Below are positions 21,431 to 33,686 of a DNA stretch of 64,000 nt, one piece after another (positions within the stretch are counted from its first letter, which is position 1; each line of letters starts with the position of its first letter). Origin of the DNA: Monoplex corrugatus (Eukaryota > Mollusca > Gastropoda > Littorinimorpha > Ranellidae); NCBI GenBank assembly GCA_030674185.1, contig CM060308.1, positions 34,573,589-34,637,588 of the forward strand, written 5' to 3'. The notes below the pieces were generated by a model. That model did not search any database. It saw nothing but the letters and a program-made list of their open reading frames with translations, and was not told where the DNA came from. The position numbers were made by a program, and so were the translations under genes.

Positions 21431-21559
21431 GAGTGATGTGGCAGAGACTCAACTTTTCCCGGGGCCAGCACCACGAGGGGGGCGCCCATCCCCACTCCCT
21501 TGCTTCAAATTCATATTCATCTTCACATTTTTTTTTTAACAAAACTTCAAAAAGGCAAG

Positions 21560-21860
21560 AAGGCTAATTGGTCTTCAAGGTGTGGGACCTGGGAAATTAA
21601 CCTATCTCTCCAATGTTTTATACAAGGCAGCCAGGCAATGCTCTGCTCTTCACAATTTTCATTTGCCATGGGATCTTTAGCCTGCACAGCCAGAAGGCAC
21701 ATGGGTCCAACTCATTTTTTGTCCCCTTCCGAAGGACTAGACTTCAGTTTGATTTTCCATTCAAAAGTCGAGGCCTCGACAGGGAGTGAAACCTGAAACC
21801 TAGTATTTAGTTATTGGCAGGCGAATGCCTGAACCATTCTGCCACTCTTCTCCCTTTTTT
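21560..21860 (-). repeat. tRNA-derived SINE with central domain, minus strand
   Basis: Minus strand: AGTGGCAGAATGGTTCAGGC (A box) then CAGGTTTCACTCCC (B-box region), then CTTCGGAAGGGGAC... and CTAAAGATCCCATGGC. The last two are the hallmark central-domain strings of many invertebrate SINEs. Confidence 0.7.
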
Positions 21861-21929
21861 GATCGTCTAACTGAGATATATGATAGCAAGTTGTGATTTT
21901 CCCCAAGGCCTGGATTCTTGAAACTTCTT

Positions 21930-22815
21930 AACCAGCCAGTTTTGCTTCAGAAGGAGAAGTGCATGGGGCTCAGTCAGGACAGTAGAGTTGGTGAAGAAGA
22001 ACTCAAATGAATTTCTCTTGTGGGTAGGTCACAGTGACCTTGGCTTTCTGGGCACCTGAGATGTCATGTAGGAGGAGCTACTCATGGATGGACTGCAAAA
22101 TTTTGGGCAAAACATTTTCTGCATAATATAATATGTATCTGAGCAGACTTTTCAGGCAAAATATTGCTGCTACAGAGCCTTAGCAGTTTATGGGTTGAAT
22201 ACAATGGAGAAAACTTTCTTCCCATTTTGAAAAACAGGTCTTAGTATAACCAATCTTTCATCATTAGAGCCCACCCATGTTTGATTGGACTGTTTGTTCG
22301 TGATGTTAGAAGATGATACATGTTTTGTCACCTGTGGTCACACCGACATAGTCATGTGGGGCTGTCTGGATCAATTACTTCAAGCAATCGCTTAGAACTC
22401 TAAGCCCTCTAGGTTTTTTTTTTCTGCTCCCCATTTGATACTGACATATCCATCTAGTAGCCACATTCCTCATCCCTCAAGATCATACCACAGGATCAGT
22501 TGAATTGTGCATATGAAGCACCATAACTTTCACTTATTTCACAAACTGAAATATACGTGCATCTTCTTAAACTACTCTCTTTACAAGTTGAACAGCCTGC
22601 TCATTCCAGACCTCACATGGACGTCCACACAGGTACTTGGACTTTCAAGCAAGTTTTTCCTCATTTGAAACTATCAGTCCAGTGGCAAACCATCATAGAA
22701 GACACATATTTGTCTCATACATAACTGTAAAATCATCATGAATTTGGATCAGACTGTCTCGATGTCACCATGTTTGAGTCTTGTGGAGACACGGCACCTG
22801 AGCAGCTCTATGCTA
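21930..22815 (-). pseudogene. mariner-like transposase pseudogene (decayed)
   Basis: Conceptual minus-strand translation with several stops and frame changes recovers mariner/IS630 signatures in order: GRPCEVWNEQAVQLVKRVV (linker after the first helix-turn-helix), GMRNVATRWI (matches the G(M/L)R.V.ARWV block), LLEVIDPDSPT, a TWVHH-like position near HHEQTVQ, and LYCPD.APC (PPYSPDLAPCD block). No open frame above 70 codons remains, so it is inactive. Terminal repeats not found. Confidence 0.65.
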
Positions 22816-23245
22816 GGACCCATGGTTCTAGACAGACAGTTAGTTATATCATTACCTGTTCAGAGTCATCATTATTATAGTTATGTGTAATTCTAGGTCT
22901 ATTGCTAGAGATAGTGATGACAATATAGCATAGCATATTACTATTAAACCATGTCATCAAAACAACTCTATACGTTATTATCAGTGGTGCTGAGCAGACA
23001 AGGGACACATTCAAACAACAAAAGGATGAATTAGCTGAGCACATGTTTCACTGATTATCATTATGTGTATACAACATTGTCAAGTATAAAACAATGTTTC
23101 TCTGCACAATAATGCATTGCATCTTTGCTTTTAGCAGAATATGGTTGTCGACACAAACAAGTCCAATAATAGCCAAATGAAAATGGGAACTCAGTTCTAT
23201 AATGGCAACTACGTTCAAACCTCAGTCCCATCCTTACAACAGCAA
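22816..23245. other. no gene recognised
   Basis: Includes an AT-rich stretch around 22850-23050 with weak inverted character; nothing assignable. Confidence 0.5.
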
Positions 23246-23248
23246 TCA

Positions 23249-23497
23249 TCATCATCATCAAGTGCCCTGCCACACGGCATTGGCAATCATGGCCCTCCAT
23301 ATGCATCTATCCCTTGTTGCCGCAAGCACATCTTCCACCTTCTCTGTCCTCAGCAAGTCTGTCCAATATTTTTTCCATGGGTCTACCTGGTGCTCTCTTT
23401 CCCTCCAGCTTTCCTGTTGTGACCAGGTGCTCTAATTCCCCTTTCCTCATAAAATGGCCTATAAATGTTGCCTGTCTTTTCCTAATCTTCCTTATAA
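23249..23497 (-). mobile_element. RTE-clade LINE 3' end fragment, copy E
   Basis: CATCATCATCATCATCA tail at 23249, then the conserved RTE 3' end; minus-strand translation contains IRKRQATFIGHFMRKGELEH. Only the last ~250 bp is present (strong 5' truncation). Confidence 0.85.
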
Positions 23498-23499
23498 AC

Positions 23500-24405
23500 A
23501 ACAGCAATAGCCACACTAATTTGTTACAGATCTTGTGAGATACATCATTTAGATCAAAACATACTTTCACGCAGCATGAATGCGGATGTCTGTGGACTTC
23601 ACATATCTAGCGCGATAGGCCTACTCATAGACGCAAGATAGAATATAAAGAAATACGAGATTCTAAAGTCCCTAAACTTACTGCAATGACATTTGATATT
23701 GCAGTGACAGCAGTCTAACACAGCGTACGATCAGTCACTTCTAGTTCTATTAAATTAAGAGTGCGCGGCAAGAGAGGATGTGCTATGGCGTGCCTTGTCA
23801 ATTTGTACTCTTTGGAAACAAAGCACGGTGGTGAGAACAAACCGCGATGGTCATACTATCAAATGATAAGGTCTGATTGTATGTTATCACATATACAATG
23901 AACACTTGGTATGTGCTGAAAAATAAATTTGATAGAAAAGAATGCAAGTCTTACATCAGTTGTAACCAGCGCAGCGCTTCGGTACACACAACTGGCGTAC
24001 CAAGTGGCAAGTCATTGTCTGAGAGTTTCGGCGGGCGTACAAGTCATTGTCTGAGAGGTTCGGCGGGTCTACTGGCTAGTATTACACAGTGTTTGTTTGC
24101 CCATCTTACCGAAGGCAGTGTGGACGTTTTCTGTAGGTTCTATACGACTACAACGTAATACTGTGTGTAACAGTTTGAAGATGGGACCATAATGACGACA
24201 AATTTCATAGGCCCAACTTTAGAATAGGTCTTCTGAATGCTCAATGCGTTGCTATGGATGGGCAGAGGCTGTAAAACAAAAGTACAATTTGGCTGAGAGG
24301 ACAAGAGGCGTTTTTGATCTAGACAACAACACTACACTGTGTTGCCTTTGAGCGTCGTAGATAAATTATGGGGAAATGATTGTAACAGAGCAAGGCACAC
24401 TGTTA
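23500..24405. other. no gene recognised; 31-bp direct duplication
   Basis: CAAGTCATTGTCTGAGAG.TTC + GGCGGG occurs twice in tandem (about 24007-24068). Otherwise nothing assignable. Confidence 0.55.
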
Positions 24406-24409
24406 CATA

Positions 24410-24805
24410 TATAACACGGAAGAACTCTCTTCCAGGTGTTGATAGGCATTTTTTGGTAAAAATGCTTTTCATTTTCTTGAATGCTGTTTTAGCTTGGCCG
24501 ATTCTGTTGGCGATTTCTAATGTGCATCTGCCGTCTGGTGAGATGACCATTCCCAGATATTTAAACTTATCAACCTGTCTCAGTGTGGTGCCATTTGCCG
24601 TTATGATTTGTTCCTCCTTTCTGTCATCATCAAAAAGGTCTATAATGTACTCTCCCCATTTATCTAATGTTTTGTCTTTTTCCATGATAATCATATTATC
24701 TCTAGATTTTAAGCAGCCAGTTGATGTGCACATCTTTTTCCTGTGGGCAATTTCTTCAATGTTTCTACACATAAAATTAGAATCTGTTTTTTTGGCAGTC
24801 TTCTA
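24410..24805 (-). pseudogene. RTE-clade LINE, internally deleted copy F
   Basis: One minus-strand frame joins RRIEEIVHRK-type linker residues (CRNIEEIAHRKKMCTSTG...DLFDDDRKEEQI) directly to post-catalytic RT sequence (ITANGTTLRQVDKFKYLG). About 0.8 kb encoding the RT core, with the YADD box, is missing. It lacks both ends. Confidence 0.85.
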
Positions 24806-24816
24806 TTTCTTTGCAC

Positions 24817-24958
<142 letters not shown>

Positions 24959-25034
24959 ATAGGCCTATAGATATTTAATTTATGAAAATGTTTCTTGAAA
25001 ATTGGTTATTTCACAGCCTTCAGATCATTAGTGA

Positions 25035-25295
25035 ATCAGATTCCTATTATTTTAAACCTAGAGAGATTCCAATCCATGTGTAAATGTGGCCTATGTACAA
25101 CTGGTGAGTTCTGTCTCCTCCCAAGCCATACAGCACTGGTTTTCAATGCATTTACGAGAAACCCTGACTCTGCTGTTCCAAAATCATCAGTAGTTCTGTT
25201 TCTTCAAAGGATATTCTGTCACCATTTAATATGAGTTCAATATTGTCAGCATATTGTGAAATTTTGTGTTCTGCCTTCTCTATTATGTATGTATG
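25035..25295 (-). pseudogene. L1-type LINE reverse transcriptase fragment
   Basis: Minus strand encodes KAEHKISQYADNIELILNGD then SFEETELLMIL, corresponding to the L1 clade ISQYADDTELFLDGS...SLEE block, with the second catalytic Asp changed to Asn. A frameshifted continuation (QSQGFS, then ALWLG-like) follows. Only ~80 residues remain. Confidence 0.6.
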
Positions 25296-25299
25296 TAGT

Positions 25300-25835
25300 A
25301 TTTCTATACTGTTAAATCAATAAAACTAATTTCAACAAACAAATTGATTATAAAATAAAAGTGACACCGGAACTTCTTGTTAGCAATCTCTTTGAGTACA
25401 AAACCACGGAGTCACCTATCCATTGACTGAAATAGTCAATTTTATATTGTTATGAGAAACATTGATCCATTCACAAAATACTGGCCGAAATCCAAAAGCA
25501 TCAAATGTTTTACATGTTAAGTCCCAATCTAGAGAACAAAATTAAACTTGACACAGTTAAAGAGAATCTTCCATCTGCTTAGTTTGTCCAACAACTAATC
25601 ACAACAGTAAAGCAACTGGCATCATTCAGCTTTTCTCTGATAATGTTTTGTTTCATTTTGTTTTTGTTTTGTGTTATTGGTTCTGTTTTGTCTGTTTGCT
25701 TATTTGGTCTTGTTTTGCTTTGTTGTGGTTTGTTTACATGCATGATTCATTGCATGGTTGTTGGGCATCATGATGTGTAAGTATGAGTATGGATGTGCGC
25801 ATGTTTATGTCAATAGGCAGTGAAAATTATGTGTA
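25300..25835. other. no gene recognised
   Basis: AT-rich; a TTTTG/TTTGT-rich stretch at 25640-25740. Nothing assignable. Confidence 0.5.
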
Positions 25836-25839
25836 GTGT

Positions 25840-26215
25840 TGACTAGGGAGCTTTCTGTGATGAGAGACAAGTTTATAGTCTGAGGCTAGTTGTGTTTTCA
25901 TTCATGTCTATTTATCTATTTCATTCTATTAATTTTTGAAGACGAGATAAACTGATCCACACGTCATTAGACCTACAATGCAGCCAAGACTGGTCGAATA
26001 GGACTGATAGGAACACTACATGTCGTACTAGACACGAAACAGGCTAGGTAAGAGTTTATGTGCAGACTGAGAATTAAGGCTTGTGTCATGATCATTTTGG
26101 ATCTACTCCACTGCACAGCACCAGTGGTATCAGCGCATATGGAATTCGTTCTGAGCGAGAAAACGTCATCATGAGAACTGAAACTGGAATGGTGTCACCA
26201 AAGAGAATACTGCCT
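25840..26215 (-). repeat. R500 dispersed repeat
   Basis: Minus-strand copy: CATATGGAATTCGTTCTGAG and GAACTGAAACTGG at its 26140-26200 edge, TGCAGCCAAGACTGGTCGAA and CACACGTCATTA inside. Confidence 0.8.
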
Positions 26216-26880
26216 ACCCTCTTTGGTGTCACCAAATAATTCGTCATCCCACCAAAGCGGTTACTATAACAGTCCCACGAAAGCGATCGGGTTTCCCCGA
26301 ATGAAATCGGGTTTTCAATGAATTCATGACACGGCAGCCCATGCCTAAAACCAAGTAAATCGAAGATTCCTGAAATGAGTAATCTACGTTAAAACGTAAT
26401 AGAACTATACCCTAAACTAAACACGGTGATGTTTTTTTTTAATGCTACTATTGGCATTCGATTTATCTTGCTTTAACTTAGAATACCTAGGTATTCGTTG
26501 TTATCACCGAAAGCAAATAAGAGTACGCCTACCAAATATAAAATTATCTAAATTTGAACGTCATCTAAAGATCACTGGCTGTGATTGTGAATGTCACCAC
26601 AGCTTGCTTTCTCCATTTTATCTTGCCTTTCTTTCACACAAAATGCTTTCTGACAAACTACTTATTATTAGAACGTACCGTGAAAAATCCACGAAACAGG
26701 GGTGATATAAATTTCTCAAAATATTCCTGTTTCTGAGGAATCATCAGTTCATGTAACACCAGTAACTATCTTGACGTAAGGCAAAAAAGTCACCGGAAAT
26801 GGCGCATTAATACTCTATGCAAATTGAAGGCCTACGGGTTTTTCTTTTGTGCATTTATAAACTTTTGATGCACATAGTGA
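26216..26880. other. no gene recognised
   Basis: Contains a short hairpin (CACCAAAGAG / CTCTTTGGTG, 26197-26230). An open frame at 26442-26705 has no motif. Confidence 0.5.
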
Positions 26881-26884
26881 TTAA

Positions 26885-27065
26885 AGTTTTGAACTTTGTT
26901 CAACAGAGATTCATCGCACTCTGACAATTTCATATGTGCTCCACCCAAATCTGCCGGCAATTATCTGGCAGATCCTTGAGTTGCGCCAAACTGCGCAAAC
27001 ACGGATTTGAAATGGAGGGAAGGAAGAGCAGGGACCAATGACAGTACCTGAAACATGAGACTTAA
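26885..27065 (+). repeat. R500 dispersed repeat fragment
   Basis: GATTCATCGCACTCTGAC, GTGCTCCACCCAAATCTGCC and ATCTGGCAGATCC match 48650-48740 and 44350-44440. Confidence 0.75.
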
Positions 27066-27483
27066 CAGCTGACATCTGTAACACGAGACTACGTTACAGA
27101 ACGAACCGGCCAGCGATTTGTTGATATTTTGATCGATGTGGCAGACAACTTGCTCATGGATATGTATGAACCAAGCGACTGTCTTTCACACAAATAATTG
27201 TTTAACAGAAATGTGAAAATAACTGAAGAAGAAGAAAACAATAACTACGAAAACACGAAAACAATCACAAATAAGACTCGTTCAATGGAACTACAGGCCT
27301 GTTTCCACCAATTCAGCATTCCTGGCATCAAATCGTTGTGAAATTGTGATTCCGCATTAGCTGAATGCCATGCCAAACATCTCTTAAATTACCGAATTAC
27401 GATTCCCAAGTAGACCATGACGGAAGCCAGGAAGAACGTATCATCTGCGATACATACACTTGAAGAGTAACAATATCACCTAT

Positions 27484-28058
27484 TATTGTTTTTATTTTTG
27501 TTTAGAGCCCAGCTGACTGCATAGAGCCATATCTGGGCTATAACCTGTTCAAAACATATAAATACTTCAAAAGGAAAGGAAAAAAAACAAAACAATTAAG
27601 TAGGCCTACACATATCAATGCATTTGCGCACACAATATAAGGATATGCCCCTGGTGTTGACCACCCCGTCCAATTTATTGCACAGAGGACAAAACAAACA
27701 AAAACATACCTGAATACAAATTTAAACATTACTAAGGACACTAAAACATACCTAAAAACGGGCATGAATTACAAAAAATTGCTTCCACACATCTCATTTC
27801 CCCAGAGCCAAGTATGCACCCATTACCTGTACCCAATTATCAATCCTAAGAGAAAGTACGTAAGGCTTTATAGAAAACATACAGGGAATGGACCAGCAAG
27901 GCAGAAAATGATAGGAAGAAATGACAGAGAGCAAATGAGGAAGAAAGAAACAAAGAGAATGATAGAAAAGAGGAAATTTCTAGCACAGAATTTCCAGAAG
28001 GTGGGGATACTATTTATACTGAAAGAGCCCCCAGCATCCCCATGGGGGTATCACCTAG
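27484..28058 (-). mobile_element. 560-bp retroposon (S560), near full length
   Basis: Tail side TTATTGTTTTTATTTTTGTT then TTAGAGCCCAGC, and at the other end GGGGATACTATTTATACTGA and GAGCCCCCAGCATCCCCATG. Length and block order match the full copies in the 50-56 kb array. Confidence 0.85.
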
Positions 28059-28299
28059 CTGCTTTCCCAGTTCAACAACAAATAAAGAAATGCACACGTG
28101 TACTGTGACAATGAAATTCAGAGATTTATTAATGCTAAACGTTTTGTCCATCTACCTGCTAAAGGGTCCAAACGACCAAGACAGAATGGCTGCTGCTTAT
28201 GATAAAGGATCAACAGTGTAGCAAATAGATAAACGGGGAGACTTCAGTGTTCACTCCCCTTTCTAGGAAAAAAGACTACACACAATCGATAAGTCAAGA

Positions 28300-29275
28300 A
28301 AAACAACAACAACAATTAAAATGATGATAATAATAACAATGATGATAAGGACATTTATACGGCAACACATCTTGATATATAAACAAAATCAAAGTGTACC
28401 CTCTCATCATTCATCAAAGCATTCACTCGCAATGACAAAAATTGAAGGGTACAAAACACACGCAGGGGACGGCGGGGAAGTAGGGCAAAGGATGGGCACA
28501 TATAGAGAAAATCACTCCTGGACAAAAAGGTATGTCTTCAAGTTAGACTTGAAAGAAGACAGAACGTGTGAATAACAAATAGAAGCTCGTTTTAATTGCA
28601 TGGATAAGACGCAGAAAAAGAGCGGCGACTGGCTGTGAAACATCTGTATCAAGGAATTTGCAAACAAGTAGTATCAGAAGCAGAACGAAAAGTGTACATT
28701 TGGAGGTGGCCATAAAGATAAATACCTAGATGCAGTACTGTTGACACATTTGCAACATAAAATATTTGATTTTGTATGAAATTCTTTAAGAAACAGGCCA
28801 CCAGTGGAGAAAGTGAAACAAGGGGGTGATATGATCATGCTTTTTTTTTTTTTTTTTAAACAAAAGGCAAAACGGACTCCAGAATTCATTCTGAATATGC
28901 TGGAGGACAGAGGAAGGAGGCAAGCCAAAGAGCAGAGACTTACAATGGTCAACACAAGACAAGAGAAGTCGCGAGTTTAGATGCTGCTGAAGTTGAAAGA
29001 TAACGACCAACAGAACTGAAACATTGCTGTTGACAGCAAAATGACTGACAGGTATGACTGATGAATTTTTGCATGTGAGATGAGGATCAAAAACAACGCC
29101 AAAGTTCTTGACTGAATCAGAAAGTAGAATAGCGTTGTCCCCTAGTTGGATAGAACAAAGTTTACAGTGGAATGATCGTAGGCCTACTTGGTGCCAGTAA
29201 GCATTGCTTCAGTCTAACATCCATTCAATTATAGCTTATTCTGTATCATCCAGTTCTGGAACTTAACATGACAGA
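28300..29275 (-). pseudogene. L2/CR1-like LINE, decayed, 3' part
   Basis: Minus strand encodes LHWWPVSERIQYK-like residues, FGLPPSSVLQHIQNE (compare SGLPASTIHILQRFQN in the better copy) and an ATTATTATCATCAT tail at 28320-28345. It continues at 30085 after a foldback insertion. Confidence 0.7.
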
Positions 29276-29284
29276 AAGAAGGAG

Positions 29285-30070
29285 CCAGAAAAAAACACTA
29301 AAATAGATTCAGAACGCGTATTTTATATAACCAGACAGGACAGGTGCAAATTTTCGGCCAACTGGCCTTTGTCAAGCGTGAATGTATGATCACAAACGAA
29401 CAAACACCAACTACAAAAATTAGGAGAAAAAGACTGAAACTTCCCTGCTGCTTCGTCCAGTGGGAGAAAAGGACTAAAATGAAATCATGTGTTTGTGAGT
29501 AATGAGAAGAATTGGGGAGAGGGGAGGCAAATATGATGGCAGAGGGGAAGTGAGATGAATTCTGCAATTTGAAAAGTGGTAATGCCATATTAGTATTGTT
29601 TTATCCTGTAGAGGGTGCAGGGCTAAAACTATGAAAACTATGATGCACTACCTAAGAGTAGTTTTTGGAATGTAAAGTATCTGACTATTAAATAATGCAT
29701 AAATATACATAAAAAGTCATACATACATACTCACACATATCCATATATACATGTAGATACATACATACATATACATGTATATATCTGCATACATACATAC
29801 ATATATCTACGCACATATACATCGCTACATAAACATAAAGATAAGAGAAAATACAAGCACGGCATATGATTTCATTTTAATCCTTTCCTCCCACTGGACA
29901 AAGCAGCAGGGAAGTTTCAGTCTTTTCCTCCTAATTTTTGTATTTGGTGTTTGTTCATTTGTGATCTTACATTTACGCTTGACAAAGGCCAGCTGGCCGA
30001 GAATTTGAGTTTGTCTTGTCTGGTTATATCAAATACGCGTCCTGATTCTATTTTCGTGTTTTCCTAGTTC
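29285..30070. mobile_element. foldback-type element with ~200-bp inverted repeats
   Basis: 29288-29500 is the reverse complement of about 29865-30068 at roughly 85-90% by eye: both arms contain ACGCGTATTT, ATATAACCAGACA, GGCCTTTGTCAAGCG, GAACAAACACC and GAAACTTCCCTGCTGCTT. The ~360-bp centre is not repeated and encodes nothing recognisable. It splits the decayed L2 LINE. Superfamily not assigned. Confidence 0.8.
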
Positions 30071-30084
30071 CTGCTTGATTGAAC

Positions 30085-30350
30085 GCGGGCAGTCACACTT
30101 GTTTTCGATGACAGTAAGAAGCTTCGACAGAAAGAGTTGAAAGCTTTTCAGGAGATGAAGTGTGTAGAACTGGGAGTCATCAGCATAAAAATGGTACTTG
30201 ATGTGCTGACTGATGACATTGGTAAGTGGTGAGGTGTAAAACATAGTTGACAGCTCCCTATATCTTTTGAATGATGGCAGTTTTACCAGGATTCCTGATG
30301 TTTCTAAGTACAGAACAACAGCCACTGATTTGACATTGACATCATCACCA
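30085..30350 (-). pseudogene. L2/CR1-like LINE, RT catalytic fragment
   Basis: Minus strand: FYTSPLTNVISQHIKYHFYADDSQFY, aligned with LYTSPLSTIINSHSIKHHFYADDTQL of the copy at 59619-61320; catalytic YADD intact but surroundings decayed. Same element as 28300-29275. Confidence 0.75.
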
Positions 30351-30434
30351 GTACTAGTTTTATCTCGTTCTTGGCAAACTCATAAAGATAATTTAGGAAA
30401 TGATCATTTGCTATCATCACAACAACTTGATAAC

Positions 30435-30943
30435 CAGGGCTTAAAACAGGAGGAGGAAAAAAACACGGAAACTAGGGGGGTCCGGGGGCATGCTCGCCCG
30501 GGAAAATTTTTTTAAAAACCAAGCGTAAATCTATGCCACTTCGCGCTTTCTGGACATAATTTCAAGAGAGATTTAGTGCATAAAAATTGCTGTAAACACA
30601 TAATTATTACAGGAAGATATATTTGGGAAAAGGGGAGAAGGGGTTAAAAACATAATAATAAAATGAACACTCACCCTTTAATTTGAGTGTTTTACAGTTG
30701 TTCACCAACTGTAGTCTTTGGATGAAATCTCACTTCTTGGGTTGTTCAATAAGTTTCACTTTTCAGGTTTAAATGATCATACAATATCAAGTTTGAAGTT
30801 GCAGCACACAAAGTCAGTAATTGCATCAAACACTTATAAAGTTCAGTCTCATTTAACAGAGATCAAATTTTTTTTTTTTTTTTTTTTTTTTGACAAACCG
30901 AAATCGTGGAATTCTGCCCAGACGCGGAACGTTTTAAGCCCTG
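30435..30943. mobile_element. CAGGGCTT MITE, copy 2
   Basis: Ends CAGGGCTTAAAAC and GTTTTAAGCCCTG are perfect 13-bp inverted repeats. The flanks GATAAC (30429-30434) and GATAAC (30944-30949) are an exact 6-bp target duplication. It carries a poly(T) run of about 24 and shares its terminal ~70 bp with copy 1, but has a different, longer interior. No transposase. Confidence 0.88.
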
Positions 30944-30984
30944 GATAACTGATGAAAGCATCATGATAACAAAGCGCATTTCTG

Positions 30985-33235
30985 ATGAAAACAGATCTGG
31001 TGACAAAACACAATTCTGTCTGACTCCTCATTTGACGTTTTGGAAAGAGCTTATATTGTTTTCTATTCTCATTGCAGCTGTTTGTTCCCAGTACATATTC
31101 CTGATTATTCGTAGATCTTTTCCATCAACATTGAGTCTCTCCAGTTGGTTGATCAATTCTTCATGTCGTACCCGATCGAAAGCCTTGGTATAGTCACCAA
31201 TTCATAAATACAAATCCTTATTCATCTTAATTTACCTCTCTATGATAGTTCTTAGGATGTATATGGCATTAATAGTTCCTTTCCCTTCCACAAATCCACA
31301 CTGTTCTTTTGCTATTTCTCTTTTGATTCTATTTCTTGTCCTCATCATGATTATTCTTAACAGGATTTTTGTTACATGACTCCTCAAACTGATTGTGCGA
31401 TGGAGTTCGCATTCTATAGCCCCTGTCTTCTTTGGAAGTGCAATGAAAATTGATTTTGACATATGTTTGGGGATTTTTCCAGTGTCATAAATTTCATTTA
31501 GGAGGACTGTTATTTTTTCTATGCCAAATTCCTCCAGGCTTCAATCATCTCTGTAGTAATGTTGTCTGGTCCTGGGGCTTTTACTGGTTTCATCTTTTTC
31601 AGTGCTGCTCTAACTTCATCTTTCATTATGGGTGGTCCTTCAAAGTTCTTTTTTATAATGTGTTCTTCATTTCTGTCATCCTCAAAAAGGTCTTTAATGT
31701 ACTCTCCCCATCTGTCCAGCATTTTGTCTTTTTCCATGATAAGCGTGCCATCTTTCGATTTTAAGCAACCAGTTGATGTGCATGTATTTTTCCTGTGGAC
31801 AATTTCTTCAATTCGTCTGTACATACCCTGAGGATCCATTTTGTGTCGGTCTTCTCTCTCTTTGCATTTTGTGTTCAGCCAAGCTTCCTTAGCTTCATTG
31901 CACCTATACCTGATTTCTTTGTTTATCTTCCTGTATATCTCCTCGTTTCTCTTTGCCCTCCTCCTTTCCTCCATCAAGCCCAAAATTTCATTAGTCATCC
32001 AGCTTTTTTTTTGCTTTTCTATCTGCCTTAGGGATTTCTTCACAAGCTTCATTTATCGAACTTCTCAACTTTGTCCATTGTTCCTCACTGTCACCAACGT
32101 CTTCCAGAGCACTGAATCTGTTTTGAACATGTACATTAAATTTTTTACGTATCACTTCATCTGCTTTTAAGAGCCCAAGGTTTAGTAGTTTGATGTTGCT
32201 TGTGGTCTGTTTCCTTTTCCTCAATTTCAGCCTAAACCTTCCCACTACAGGATTGTGGTCACTGTTGCAGTCTGCGCCTGGTAGTGTTTTTGCTGACAAG
32301 AATTTCTAAATCTTTTGTTTGATCAGATGTAGTCAATCTGATTTTTGGTATTATCTCCTGGGCTCATCCAAGTCCATTTTCTTCTATCAGGCTGCTCAAA
32401 CCAGGTGTTTCCTACTATGAACTCATTCATCTGTGCCCATTCTACAAGTTTCCCTCCCCTTTCATTTTGTGTACCAAGGCCATGAGGTCCAACTATATCC
32501 TCCACCCTATCCTGTCCCACTTTAGCATTAAAATCTCCCATTATGACTGTAACTTCTTGTGATTTACATTGGACCTTGGCCATCTCTAATACTTCGTAGA
32601 AGTTGTCGATGTCTTCCTGAGTACTTGCGAATGTTGGTGCATACACCTGTATGATGTTGATATCAAATGCTTTGCCTCCCAATTTGACCAGCAAAACTCT
32701 GTCGGACACAGCCCAGTATCCCTTAACTGCTTTTGATTTGTCTTTGTCCATTATGATGCCTACTCCTCTTTCATGTGAATTACCACCAGAGTATATCACT
32801 GTGTATTCTCCTGATGTTATCATGCCTGCCCCCTTCCATCTCACTTCCCATAGTCCTAAAATACTGATATTAAGCCTTTCCATCTCCATTTTGATGTTGT
32901 CTAATTTTCCTTTCTGCAACAGTGCTCTGATGTTCCATGTTGCTAATTTGGTGTTTCTAAGTTTGACTTTAGGTTTGATTTTGGTGGCAGTAGCTGGCTG
33001 ACGGTCTGGTGTCACCTGCGCCGAATGACAGTCCCTACCGGACGAAGGTGCTCCACAGGAGCACCTATTCACGTCGTTAACTTCATTCTTCATCTTTATT
33101 TTGCCCATGATTGTCCTGGGGAAACTATGATGGTGGCTTCCCCTTGCCTTCCATCTTTTTTTTTTCAGGGTTAACTCCCTTAGCCTTACTCTCTCCCAAG
33201 ATGTCCACAAGGCAGTGGAGCTATTTACCCATAGC
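30985..33235 (-). pseudogene. RTE-clade LINE, copy D, with endonuclease; 3' end missing
   Basis: The minus-strand frame at 32323-33261 holds an apurinic/endonuclease domain: TWNIRALL (N110), LGLWEVRWKG (E139), VYAPT (Y207), MGDFNAKVG (D243, N245); the SDH box (DCNSDHNPVV) follows a stop. Next come the linker (31519-32052) and the first RT blocks (31232-31462, 30985-31193). The element ends abruptly before the YADD motif at about 30985, so RT core and tail are lost. Three or more frameshifts or stops. It supplies the endonuclease half that every other RTE copy here lacks. Confidence 0.9.
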
Positions 33236-33238
33236 TTG

Positions 33239-33522
33239 AAATTAAAAAATAATAAATACATACCCTAACACACACACAATTATTCTGTTTACAAGTGCCA
33301 GGGGCATCAGTTTCCACTTCTTAATCCCACTGCTTGAAATATGTATTGATCACTGTGTTCTTAAACAGTAATAGCTGTATTGTTCCTGTTGTCTTCACCC
33401 TCACCCCAACCCCTATTAAATGAGTGTGTTTCAGATTGAAAAAAATATGACAAAATGTTCAATGAGTAAACACGAGACAAAAGTGCTTCAGCATGTGTTG
33501 TGTTGTGTGTGTTGTGTGTGTT

Positions 33523-33616
<94 letters not shown>

Positions 33617-33686
33617 TGTGTGTGTGTGTGCGCGCGCACCATGTGTGTTAGGGTATTATTTATTATTTTTTCATTTAATTTTCAGA
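33239..33686. repeat. ~40-bp inverted repeat flanking (GT)n
   Basis: AAAAAATAATAAATACATAC + CCTAACACACAC (33241-33277) is mirrored by GTGTGTTAGGGTATTATTTA + TTATTTTTTC (33644-33680). A GT microsatellite fills 33500-33632. Confidence 0.75.
33500..33632. repeat. (GT)n microsatellite
   Basis: Nearly uninterrupted TG/GT repeat; open frames across it are artefacts. Confidence 0.95.

Noticed and set aside
30985..33235. Retron or bacterial reverse transcriptase
   Set aside because: Endonuclease + RT order, sequence blocks and TGA tails of sister copies identify RTE-clade LINEs.
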